This document shows, in pieces, positions 53,761 through 63,700 of a stretch of 64,000 nt of DNA. The position numbers were made by a program, and so were the translations under genes. Position 1 is the stretch's first letter. Each line of letters opens with the position of its first letter. The stretch covers positions 12,897,230-12,961,229 of the forward strand of contig NC_092803.1 in the NCBI RefSeq assembly GCF_040954645.1, written 5' to 3'. The notes below the pieces were generated by a model, which worked only from the letters and a program-made list of their open reading frames with translations, did not search any database and was not told the origin of the DNA. The DNA is from Diabrotica undecimpunctata. Its lineage: Eukaryota > Arthropoda > Insecta > Coleoptera > Chrysomelidae.

Positions 53761-54850
53761 TGTTTTTTAATTCTGCTGGCTTGAACCGCAAGCCAGCAGA
53801 ATGGCTCCCCTTAAGGGTGGTTTAATGGTGAAATAATATTAGGGTGGTAATAAATTAGTGAAAAATGGGTGAAAAATATGCCATCAACAAAATTTTTTTT
53901 TTTGAATTCTGCCATCTTGAACCTTAAGCCAGAAGAACCGCTCCCATTAAGGGTGGTTTGGTGGTGAAAAATTATTAGGGTGGTAATAAATTAGTGAAAA
54001 ATGGGTGAAACTATATGTCATCAACAAAAAGTTTTTTTTTTGAATTCTGCTAGCTTGAACCTTAAGCCAGCAGAATCGCTCCCATTAAGGGGGGTTTGGT
54101 GGTGAAAAATTATTAGGGTGGTAATAAATTAGTGAAAAATTGGTGAAAAAATATGCCATCAACAAAAAGTTTTTTTTTTTAATTCTGCTAGCTTAAACCT
54201 TAAGCCAGCAGACTCGCTCCCATTAAGGGTGGTTTGGTGGTGAAAAATTATTAGGGTGGTAATAAATTAGTGAAAAATGGGTGAAAAAATATGTCATCAA
54301 CAAAAAGTTTTTTTTTTGAATTCTGCTAGCTTGAACCTTAAGCCAGCAGAATCGCTCCCATTAAGGGGGGTTTGGTGGTGAAAAATTATTAGGGTGGTAA
54401 TAAATTAGTGAAAAATTGGTGAAAAAATATGCCATCAACAAAAAGTTTTTTTTTTTTTAATTCTGCTAGCTTGAACCTTAAGCCAGCAGAATCGCTCCCC
54501 TTAAGGTTGGTTTGGTGGTGAAAAATTATTAGGGTGGTAATAAATTAGTGAAAAATTGGTGAAAAAATATGCCATTAACAAAAAGATTTTTTATTTTATT
54601 ATTCTGCTAGCTTGAACCTTAAGCCAGCAGAATCGCTCCCATTAAGGGTGGTTTGGTGGTGAAAAATTATTAGGGTGGTAATAAATTAGTGAAAAATGGG
54701 TGAAAAAATATGCCATCAACAAAAAGTTTCTTTTTTGAATTCTGCTAGCTTGAATCTTAAGCCAGCAGAATCGCTCCCCTTAAGGTTGGTTTGGTGGTGA
54801 AAAATTATTAGGGTGGTAATAAATTAGTGAAAAATGGGTGAAAAAATATT
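53760..54850. repeat. Right arm: tandem array of about 138-bp units (about eight copies)
   Basis: The unit is the inverse of the left-arm unit. The ATGCCATCAAC landmark recurs at about 53,881, 54,017, 54,154, 54,293, 54,431, 54,571 and 54,710 (136-140 bp spacing). Most units are nearly identical; the innermost one (from 53,762) is the most changed. Confidence 0.95.
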
Positions 54851-55172
54851 ACGTAGGTTAAATTGGATTCCGCTCATGTGTCCCCGCTAGCTTAAGGGTC
54901 CTATAAATCCCTCCAAAAGACAACTAATTTTATTTAAATCTTCAAATTGTCGCGATGTCTGGAGCCGAATAGCTCTGTTAGGAGAGAATCTTATTCTCAG
55001 AAACTCGGTTTCCTATTTGGGAGTCCATTTTAGAAGGACTCTCAACTGGAAATCCTACATTCAAGATACCCTTAACAGGATGAGAAGGAGGTTTAAACTC
55101 CTGGCAGTGCTGGCCGGCAAACTGGGCAAGACGTCATCTAAAACTTTATTGCACACCTATAAAACATTCATT

Positions 55173-55489
55173 CTAGGATTACCAACGAATGCATTAGAGA
55201 AATAATGGGAATCAAACGAACAATCACAGATGACCTAACAACAAAACAACTTATCTGGTTTGGACACATACAAAGAATGGACGAACAACGAATGCCAAAA
55301 GAAATACTAAAGTGGCAACCAGAAGGAAAGAGAAAACGAGGTAGACCGAGAAAAAGTTGGAGCGAAGGAATAAATAAAGAACTGAGAGAGAGGGCCATAG
55401 AAGAAGATCTATGGAACAACCGGTCTAAGTGGCGATTGGAAGTCGGAAAACGGCGGAGAACGTTATAAACCGACAAGTAGTACTAGTAG
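55173..55489 (+). mobile_element. LINE 3' tail inserted in the Jockey-like LINE (13-bp TSD)
   Basis: The 317-bp insert encodes NECIREIMGIKRTITDDLTT, KQLIWFGHIQRMDEQRMPKE, KRKRGRPRKSWSEGINKELR and a stop after KRRRTL, then ends in short TAGTAG repeats. This is the C-terminal end of an RTE-like or related LINE polyprotein. TAAAACATTCATT flanks it at 55,160-55,172 and 55,490-55,502. The frame inside the fragment is intact for about 87 codons (55,205-55,468), so this copy is fairly young. Confidence 0.92.
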
Positions 55490-56009
55490 TAAAACATTCA
55501 TTAGACCTATTATCGAATACAAGGCATGCATCTACGTCTCTCTTAAGACCTACGAAAGGCTACTGGAGCTACGGGACATGGCTACCGAAAGAAAAATTCT
55601 CCGATTCTGCATGAGGCGGAGCAGGCTATACCCATCAGCACACATATATACACTGGCAAACATAACACCCATTAAGGACAGAATCCTATCCCTCAGCAAG
55701 AGGTATGTCCTTTGAGCCATTACGGGCTCGAACAATCGATCAAAGCGAATATTAAAGAGACCTTGCAATGGCTAAGGGCAAATACTCACCAGGCTTCCTT
55801 AAAGAAAAGTTCCCTTCCCTCCAGCTAAACTTCTCCACAACACTGGACATAAACTCACTGATGAGTATTTTGAAATTTTAGAATCAATCCCCCTCAAATA
55901 TCGCAGCTAATTACTGCACGCCAAAATTGCTGATCAAGAACCGTTTCTATTGTATGGCTGGTAACCCCCGAAGTATCTCCTTCGACATGTTTGGCACAGA
56001 TCATCCAAA

Positions 56010-57175
56010 TTTCTCTTGTGCGCTTCTTACACATCTCCCACATAAACACGCCACCTTCTGAACCCCAGCTCCTTAGTAGTCTACTACTTCTCCACACAAA
56101 TCATCATTCATTACGTTTTGTCACACCACCACTACTCCAAAAAAAAAGGAGTACCCTTCCTTGAAGAAGCGTTAAGCTTAAACAAGGTTAAAACTCTGGA
56201 ACTAGACCTATTGATAAAAAATATCCTTGCAATTTTATTTCCGACAATTTTACCATTCCCATGCTCTCCGTCCCTGGCCGTCTCGCGCTGCCATTATTCA
56301 TCTTAATTTGGACTTTCCATGGAAAATAATGCATGACTGAATTTAGTGCCGTGATCTCCTCCACTATACCAGATAATGGATACTTTACAGGGATCACATG
56401 TTGGATCCCGCCGAAATAGATTGTAGTGCTCTGGAATCTAATACTTTCAACAGTCAAAATTGATTGATGCGGACGGTTAAATGTACAAAGTATGGATAGA
56501 AAGTGGATAAAGATAAACGAGTCATGAAGAGGTAATTCAGTTTAACAGGAGAAATGTTGTTTTCGAAAAATACAGCAATTTAAAATGCAACGAGAGTTTC
56601 CTGAGGACGTAAGTTGAAAGATTTATGATGGGTAAATGAAAATGCAATTTTTTTTATAAAATCATTTTACAATAACTGATATTTTTCAGCAGTGTAGGCT
56701 TTTACAAGTGTTTCGCTATTTTTCTTTAATCTCCGGGCTTATGGACTTCTGCTTCAGAATCTATTATGTACTTTAATGACTGAACAATTACTTGTTCAAG
56801 AAGTATTTATTTCTCAGATAACAGGCAAACTATTTACACAATGATTCTCATGGATTATAGACGATTAGAAATCGAGAACATTATTTAGTAACACATAACA
56901 ACGCATGGGATATGCATCTGCGTCTGTCGATTTTTGTTTTTATAACGTATACTGGGTTTATTTCTTATAACATAAACTCGATAAAAATACACCGATCTTT
57001 ATAAGGCGGTGTATTTGTATCAATTTTTAATAATATGAACAATTTTTTGTGGTTGAATTAAAAATAAAAGCGCATTTATTTAAAAAGATAAAACAAAAAA
57101 TATACTCTTATTGAAAATAAAAAATAATTCCTAATAAAATAACCAATAGTTTTTTATGCCCTACAAAAATAATTC
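56010..57175. other. Unassigned intergenic DNA
   Basis: No gene is recognised. The short frames at 56,118-56,306 (+) and 56,188-56,457 (-) overlap each other and have no family features. Confidence 0.45.
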
Positions 57176-57179
57176 AAAT

Positions 57180-57960
57180 ATTTAACCTTCTACGGTCGAA
57201 CAGTATCCCAATCTGTCATACAAACTTGTGCGGGCAGATGTAAATGTTTCTGCTGTAGCAGAATTGGAGACCTTTCTTATTCGGTTTTTTTATTCATCCA
57301 AATTTTGGGCGCTAGTCTCAGGATGATAGAAGATGACGCTTTTTAAATGTCGCCAAAAAAAAGAAGTCCAAGTGTGTAAGATCTGGAGATCGAGCAGGCC
57401 ACTTACTATCGCCTGTTCCACTAATGACTCGATTCGGGAAAGTATTTTTTAAGCCTAATTATTAATTATAATATGTTCAATTTACAATTCCGAGCGTTGT
57501 GAATAGACGTTAACTTTTTGAGGACGTTGAGTTCGGTAAACAACACTTCTGTGCTGGTTTTCCCGCGCTCAATACCTCGTAATGGAAGGATTTTGTCTCC
57601 CTACTAACGAAACAGAAGATTTATTAGTGAATAAAATGTTTTTAATAAAATTTGGTTCACCATTAGCATTCGTTATTAGAATTTCACAAAACTCCATTCG
57701 TCGAAAGTAGTCGTCTTGATAAAGCTGCTGCTACAGTAACATTGCTAACATCTAACTTTTTAGAAACGCTTCTACTTGAACGTGTTGAATCTACCTTGAT
57801 TGTTGCACAAATTTGTGTATCCCGGTATTCTGTTTTCTCAACTTTTTCTGGTTACACTTCTTGGGCGTGACAATTTCTGCAATTTTTAAGGCAATAACAA
57901 CTCTCCAAATTTTTAACAATATTATGAGTTAACTGTATACAAGGAATTGGTATCCCTTCA
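57180..57960 (-). pseudogene. Mariner-like (Tc1/mariner superfamily) transposase relic
   Basis: Read from 57,960 down: TQICATIKVDSTRSSRSVSK, KLDVSNVTVA (helix-turn-helix), then 'FIKNILFTNKSSVSLV', where the expected catalytic 'FTDES' has changed to FTNKS, then 'HRSVVYRTQRPQKVNVY', then at 57,440-57,370 FPNRVISGTGDSKWPARSPD and LTHLDFFFLATFK, the block with the last catalytic acidic residue. The C-terminal end follows to about 57,190. Frames change several times. CACCCTGTTGT at about 57,982 may be part of one terminal repeat; the other end was not found. Confidence 0.72.
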
Positions 57961-58206
57961 AAAAACACAGAAAATAAATCAACACCCTGTTGTCCAGAAT
58001 TGCTACGATTAAACCATTTTATTATTTAAACCTGTTCTTCGTGCGTATAAACAGACATGTAGTTTACAAAAATAAATTAAAAATCTACGCTGTTATTGCT
58101 TTAAACAACCACTGCATAATGACAATTTATTGGCGACAAGTCAACGGAGGTTCGTGGAAAGTCGACGGCGTGCAATGTTGCCATTTATAGTGTGTATATC
58201 TAATTT

Positions 58207-58385
58207 TATGCAGGGTAAAGTATTTGGCAGAAGAGGACCGGGACGCCGTCGTATCTCGTGGTTGAAAAATCTCCGACAATGGTTTGGGATGACCTCAGCG
58301 GAGCTGTTTCGCAGAGCAGTCAACAAAACCATGATAGCCTTGATGATCGCCAACATCCGGACCGGATAAGGCACTGAAGAAGAAG
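58207..58385 (+). mobile_element. 179-bp RTE-like LINE tail with 11-bp TSD
   Basis: The fragment encodes QGKVFGRRGPGRRRISWLKN, LRQWFGMTSAELFRRAVNKT and MIALMIANIRTG before the stop, and ends in GAAGAAGAAG. ATATCTAATTT occurs at 58,196-58,206 and 58,386-58,396. The coding frame is still open over the whole fragment (frame 58,130-58,369), so this is a recent, strongly 5'-truncated insertion. Confidence 0.9.
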
Positions 58386-58399
58386 ATATCTAATTTGAA

Positions 58400-59175
58400 A
58401 CTTTACATGCTGTATCTGGGTACATTTTTATTTAAGCAGATATACAAAACAATCCATTAAAACAATGTCAGTATTTAGGTCAAAGTTCGCGAGGTGATTC
58501 TACCTAAGGTTGTTGGCATATTTAAAAATTAACAATGTTACAAATTATTTATATTTTTTGTAGAATTCTTCTGTTCAATCGTTAGGGGTGAATCTTACTA
58601 CATCAATTCGTTGAAATAAAATTGACAAAACGTAAAAAGGATAGCCCAGAAATGAGTGGGTCTTCTAAGTCCACAAATAAAAATAACAATAGAACGTGCA
58701 GAAAAGCGACCACGCCCACGGACTCTATCTCTAACTCTCAGTCACTACAGATGATCCTTTACCACAGCAATCTCGCTCTATGAGAAAGTTTGATGTCACC
58801 AGAGGTAAATCAAAGGACCACCGGGTGTTGGGGAAAAACTTATATGTGTATGGCAGATTCATCGAAGTCTTGAGGACTAAGAACTTATAATTACTGAAAA
58901 ATATAAAATAAGCCAATTGATTGCAATACAACCAGTACAGAACAGAGGGCTTTTAGAGAAGAAAAAATAACCTTTTCTAACTGTAAGTTTGAAGAAATCG
59001 ATTTTTTAAACTCTTTAGCTTTGAGTTATCCACGTTCCAGTAAATATAAATAAATTGTTAATATTATTAATTTAATCGCCATATGGATATAACGTTTTAA
59101 ATTTTAAAGCAATGATGACGGTTTATTAAAAATCCCTGGTTTCATCTCTGTATTCTAAATAAGCTATTATAGAAA
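58400..59175. other. Unassigned intergenic DNA
   Basis: No gene is recognised. 58,630-58,790 contains a polar, Ser/Thr/Asn-rich plus-strand reading (SGSSKSTNKNNNRTCRKATT) that could be part of a LINE ORF1, but nothing confirms it. Confidence 0.4.
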
Positions 59176-59193
59176 CAGTAATAATAAAAACAT

Positions 59194-60764
59194 ATCCAGG
59201 TGCGGACATTGAATCTGACCACATACCTTTAGTGGGAGTCATGGATGTGAGACTGAAGACAATGAAGAAAAAGTCTAGACCTACGGATGAAAAGCAGGAA
59301 AGCTGTAGGGCCTGATAATATCGAAGCTGAATTTTTAAAACTCTTGAAGGAAGAAGGAATAAATTGGATCACGGCTGTCTTCAATAAAATATACAATACA
59401 GGAATCATCCCTGATAAATGGCTAGAATCAGAATTCATAGCGATACCTAAAAAACAGGGGGCTAAAAAGTGCGAAGAATATCGAACAATCAGCCTAATGA
59501 GCCACATGTTGAAACTATTTCTTAGAGTCATCCATGGAAGAATTTATAAGAAGTGCGAGGAACAAATATCGGACAGACAGTTCGACTTCATTAACGCAGT
59601 GGGTACCAGAGAGGTACTTTTCGGAGTACACGTGCTGATTCAAAGATGCAGGGACGTTAACTGCGACGTATACGCGTGCTTGATCGACTATGAAAAGGCA
59701 TTTGACAGAGTTCAACATCAAAAGATGATAAACATTTTAAAAGAAGCAGACCTGGATAACAAAGACCTCAGAATAATTTCAGAACTATACTGGAATCAGA
59801 CCGCATACATGAAAATTAACGGAGAAGAAACAGATCACATAAAAATACTACGTGGAGTTAGACAGGGATGTATCCTATCGCCGTTGATATTTAATATGTA
59901 CTCAGAGAAAATTTTTAACGAGGCTCTTTACGGAATAGACGAAGGCATCCTTCTAAATGGTGAAAGAGTATACAATGTTAGATATGCCGACGACACCATG
60001 GTGATAGCAGATAGTTTAGAGGGACTTCAGAGGCTAATGGACAGAATAAACGAGTACAGTCAACAGTACGGACTAAACATTAATACCCACAAAACGAAAC
60101 AAATGATTATCAGCACAGAGAATATAAATGGGGCTCATATATATATTAATGGGACGCAGATAGAGCGAGTAAAACAGTTTTGCTACCTGAGAACTATTAT
60201 AAACGAACAGTGGAGCAATGTACAGGAAATAAAGTGCCGCATAGGAAAGGCAAGAACGGTCTTTAACAAAATGAGCGCCATCTTCAAAAGTCACAACATA
60301 TCCCTAGATACAAAAATGAGACATTTGAGATGCTATGTTTTCTCTGTGTTGTTGTACAGGGCGGAGGCATGACGCTTACAGACACCACTATTAAAAAACT
60401 TGAGCATTTGAGATGTGGCTTTATAGAAGAATGCTGAGAATATCATGGACAGCAAGGATCACGAACAAGGAAGTTCTAGAAAAATGAAGAAGGAACCAGA
60501 GATTGTGTTTACGATCAAACGCATAAAATTGCAATATCTGGGACACGTTATGACAAATCAGCACCGTTACTCCTTGCTGCAGTCTATATTGCAAGGTAAA
60601 GTCAAAGGTAAGCGAGGACCCGGTAGAAGAGAATATCATGGCTGCGGAATTTAAGAACATGGCTTAAGAAAACCTCAACGGAACTCGAGCCGCAGCGAGC
60701 AAGGTCATGATTGCCAATATGATTTCCAACATCCGAAACGGATAGGAACCGGAAGAAGAAGAAG
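59194..60764 (+). mobile_element. RTE-like LINE with TSD, endonuclease mostly deleted
   Basis: The copy starts with the end of the endonuclease domain (TYPGADIESDHIPLVGVMDV) and passes, with internal deletion near 59,280, to the RT ORF at 59,287. After the ORF, a one-base shift leads to LRHL-to-'TDTTIKKLEAFEMWLYRRML' and on to 60,445-60,654 (IKRIKLQYLGHVMTNQHRYS, LLQSILQGKVKGKRGPGRR), then the last codons and GAAGAAGAAGAA. AATAATAAAAACAT (59,180-59,193) and AATAATAAAACAT (60,765-60,777) form a target-site duplication with one indel. Confidence 0.9.
59287..60372 (+). CDS. RTE-like reverse transcriptase ORF (361 codons)
   Basis: An uninterrupted RT frame. It has KAVGPDNIEAEFLKLLKEEG (residues 5-24), IPKKQGAKKCEEYRTISLMS (53-72), CLIDYEKAFDRV (131-142, motif A aspartate), ILRGVRQGCILSPLIFNMYS (187-206) and YNVRYADDTMVIADSLEGLQ (229-248) with an intact YADD box. 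The thumb follows (GTQIERVKQFCYLRTIINEQ). The ORF stops at 60,372, where a frame change separates it from the C-terminal region. All RT catalytic residues are therefore present, but the endonuclease is missing. The ATG at 59,287 is a by-product of the deletion, not the original start. Confidence 0.9.
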   Translation: MKSRKAVGPDNIEAEFLKLLKEEGINWITAVFNKIYNTGIIPDKWLESEFIAIPKKQGAKKCEEYRTISLMSHMLKLFLRVIHGRIYKKCEEQISDRQFDFINAVGTREVLFGVHVLIQRCRDVNCDVYACLIDYEKAFDRVQHQKMINILKEADLDNKDLRIISELYWNQTAYMKINGEETDHIKILRGVRQGCILSPLIFNMYSEKIFNEALYGIDEGILLNGERVYNVRYADDTMVIADSLEGLQRLMDRINEYSQQYGLNINTHKTKQMIISTENINGAHIYINGTQIERVKQFCYLRTIINEQWSNVQEIKCRIGKARTVFNKMSAIFKSHNISLDTKMRHLRCYVFSVLLYRAEA

Positions 60765-60779
60765 AATAATAAAACATTG

Positions 60780-63700
60780 ATTTCCAAAATAATTGTTTTT
60801 ATATTATATGCATATTAATATAAAATATATAGTTTCCTACTCAAAAGTCCTACAACATTAATACAACTTTAATTTTACCGTACTGCCTCTGCAGGTAGCG
60901 AAGTAAACTGTATAAACTTTTTGCTTGCGTTTTCTTTCGCCACTTTGTTTAACCAAGTATCCGCATTCGATGATAATGAGGGCTGCTATCTTGCAAAATT
61001 CGATTATTCAACACTAATTAATATTCCTTGCTTACTTTCCTGGATCATAATGTTTTATGACGAACTAAAAGTCTAGAAGTTTATTAAATTTTGCATCTTT
61101 GTGAGTGCCAAGCAATTTATTTTCGAGGAGGCGTGCAAATAGCTAATAATATGATAAGGTTAAAAAATTAAAGAATGCATACTTTAAAAAAATTTTCTAA
61201 AAAATCTTCTGTTTTAAAGCTTGTTTTCTTATCACCCAAAGAATAAATCTGCAGGTAGCGATCATGGTAGCAAATGGAAATAGAATAATATAAGGCAACG
61301 ACTTAAATGTTCAGATGATATAAAATAAAATGCTTTTCTGAGGTATATGAAAATAAGCCAGAATAGGAAACTTCGGAGGAAAGAGGAACAGACTATGTAT
61401 AACAATGGATTATCTTGTCTGATCAAATGATTAAATTAAATGATTAAATGAATAGAAGATATTATATTCCTTGTCAAACAAAAACTCTCTGCAGTTATTC
61501 CTAAGTAGTAAATGTAAGTGTTATTAGTTATTGTACATAAAAATTTAAGGATTACTCTTTTCGGTGTTTTTAATACACTCTTCAACTGACGCTCTTGTAA
61601 ATTTTTGAAAAATTGCTTTTTCCTATCATAAACAAATTCGAGCCGACGTTGATATATAGTACGTGCAGTGTGCACATCAATGTTTCATCGAAATTAGATT
61701 TTGCGGGAAACAAATACTAAATTAGTGAAGCAATGAGGGGTGAGCTCAGACGAACCCCTCGTATTTTCTGGATTTCCCTTTCACTGCATTTGTCATAATA
61801 GAACGAACATTTAGCAGATCATGATGTATCAATAACAGTAAATACTGTATACAGAGGGGTAACGACTGGAAATTTGAGAAGCAGGAAAATTGGGCAACAA
61901 ATTTATTTTATCTAGATTTCCCTTTTTATTAAAAGAAAGAAATGGATTAAAAAATGCTTTAAAATTCACTCATTCACACATGTGGTACTGATTTAAGTTT
62001 TGTTATTATCGAGTTGCAATTTTATTGAGACTATAAACAAACTTATTGATTAAGGTTAACTTACTTCTAAGATACATAAGAAATATTTTATTTGTGAGCG
62101 CCTTTTCAGACAATAGAAAAATCTGGACTAAGATCAAATTCAATTCTTGTACACGCTCTCTGTATATTTATATATACAATTTAAAATATAGAGCTTGATT
62201 TTTGACCAAGAGATAAATCGGCAATTAAGAAAACCATGGTATAATATATCTCAAAAATAAAATCAATCAAATAAAATTTAGCTGTATTATACAACCATAT
62301 TAGGCAATGATGCACTTAAGTATCTTAGCGGAATCATTAATAGTGGCGTTGCTAGTACCGGGACAAATTCCCAGTACCGCCTCACTATAACTGGTTATAA
62401 ATGGTTGCCAGACCACGACTAAATTCCTTATTCTCAGGCATCCATGAATTTTCCCCGGTAAAATTCTACCGCTTTGTCTAGAGGCATATGGCTGTACAAA
62501 CAAACAATTAGAGTTTTTTATGTATGTGTGGAGTTTACTCAAAGATAAACTAAAGCTCTTTTCTTTTGAAGATTTTGAGACGCCATTTAAAATCTTATAC
62601 AGGATAGAAAAAAATGTATTTGAAAAAAAACATTTAATTTATTTTGTAGATTGATCTTTGTTTCTTACTTTCAGAATTTTGGATTAAGATAATCATTACA
62701 AAAAAGTGCCGTTTTTATTTATGTATGTTGATTGATTTGTATGCATTTACTTGTATTCAGGAAAAGTTATGTATTAAGTATGTTTTAGAATAGTTTAGTA
62801 CCTGTTGAAAAGTATCAAAGTAGAAATAATTTAAACGACAATAACTATATCAATACAATGCTATTATAAAATAATACAAGGTGTTTTAAAAAGTTCTTTA
62901 GTCTTATTCACACGAAATATTAATTAAAGTGACTAAAACAATATATAATTTTAAATTCTCGGTTAATTAGCTATAATGAACTTATGATTTTTTTTTGTTT
63001 TCAGGTGAGTTTCTCATGCACTCTTATTGATAAATATAAGCTGTAAGTATGTTTTTAATTTTTACTTCTAATAGTGAGTAAGGTTAACAAACACGTGTAA
63101 TTACTGTATAAAATAAGAAACAATGTAAGAAAGATGCTAATACTGAGTGTGATTGGTGTCATCTGACATTTTGAGTAAAATATTTTACGTGTTTGACACA
63201 AACTTTTTACCTTAACCAATTTTTATTATTTGATCGCGGTTTGTGTTGGTTTTAGGCATTTAAAAATTGTGACTCAGGGGATTTTAACTCCCCTAGATTT
63301 TTATTTTTTTGAGGATGCTAAGACCAATTTGCACAGGCATGAATTCGACCGAGCCTTCAACTTAGCCAAAAGTGCAAATAATAAAAAATATATTTAAACT
63401 TAGCCAAAATATAAATATCAGCAACTGACCTTAACACGATGAAAAAGGCGTTGTATAATAGATTTGGTATCTGTTTGGCATAAAGTGATGGTTTTTTTGA
63501 ACATTTAATTCGTTAAGAATTTTATTTGGGCTATAGTTATTTTTAATTTAATTAGTAGTTTTAGAATTCATTTTTAGTTTATTTCTTTTTTATAAAACTA
63601 ATTTCATTTTTACACCCACTATTTTTAAAAATAGCTAAACAAAAATATATTTTCAGAGATATTATTTGGAAAATACCAAAAAATATCTTATTTTTAATTA

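Larger units (their letters stand above)
49840..54902. mobile_element. Foldback-type element, 5,063 bp, 9-bp TSD
   Basis: The termini are inverted and identical over about 65 bp except at the fourth base: left AGGTCCCTTAAGCTAGCGGG, right (inverted) AGGACCCTTAAGCTAGCGGG. Behind each terminus lies a tandem array of about 138-bp units in opposite orientation (49,893-50,700 and 53,760-54,850). Between them are one decayed repeat unit, a (TG)n tract, a small inverted-repeat element, a piggyBac-type relic and a diverged array of about 280-bp period. ATAAATCCC flanks the element (49,831-49,839 and 54,903-54,911). Excising it with one flank restores the LINE frame ...KWRVTINPSKRQLILF, which confirms the ends. 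Long repetitive inverted arms and a 9-bp duplication are the hallmarks of Drosophila Foldback (FB) elements; assignment to the same superfamily is inference. Confidence 0.92.
49796..56000 (+). mobile_element. Jockey-like LINE split by a foldback element and a LINE tail
   Basis: The LINE is read in three blocks. Block 1 (about 49,796-49,839) gives KWRVTINP. Block 2 (54,912-55,172) gives SKRQLILFKSSNCRDVWSRI, LLGENLILRNSVSYLGVHFR, RTLNWKSYIQDTLNRMRRRF and LLHTYKTFI. Block 3 (from 55,503) gives RPIIEYKACIYVSLKTYERL, ATERKILRFCMRRSRLYPSA and HIYTLANITPIKDRILSLSK. Removing each insertion with one TSD copy joins the blocks in frame. This is the RT thumb and C-terminal region; the palm is absent. 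The 3' limit (about 56,000) is uncertain. Confidence 0.85.

Noticed and set aside
49840..54902. Insertion of the foldback element at TTAA as a piggyBac
   Set aside because: TTAA lies at 49,847 and 54,892, but the host LINE reads continuously only if the boundaries are those of the 9-bp ATAAATCCC duplication. The bases outside TTAA (AGGTCCC and GGGTCCT) are not part of the LINE.
57990..58190. 66-codon plus-strand ORF as a gene start
   Set aside because: Its continuation belongs to the short LINE tail at 58,207 by chance overlap; upstream codons have no family match.
62300..62542. 80-codon minus-strand ORF
   Set aside because: No recognisable domain, no neighbouring exon and chance length in this composition.
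63270..63310. Mariner-like 'LTPLDF' block
   Set aside because: Only about 10 residues look similar and no flanking transposase sequence supports it.
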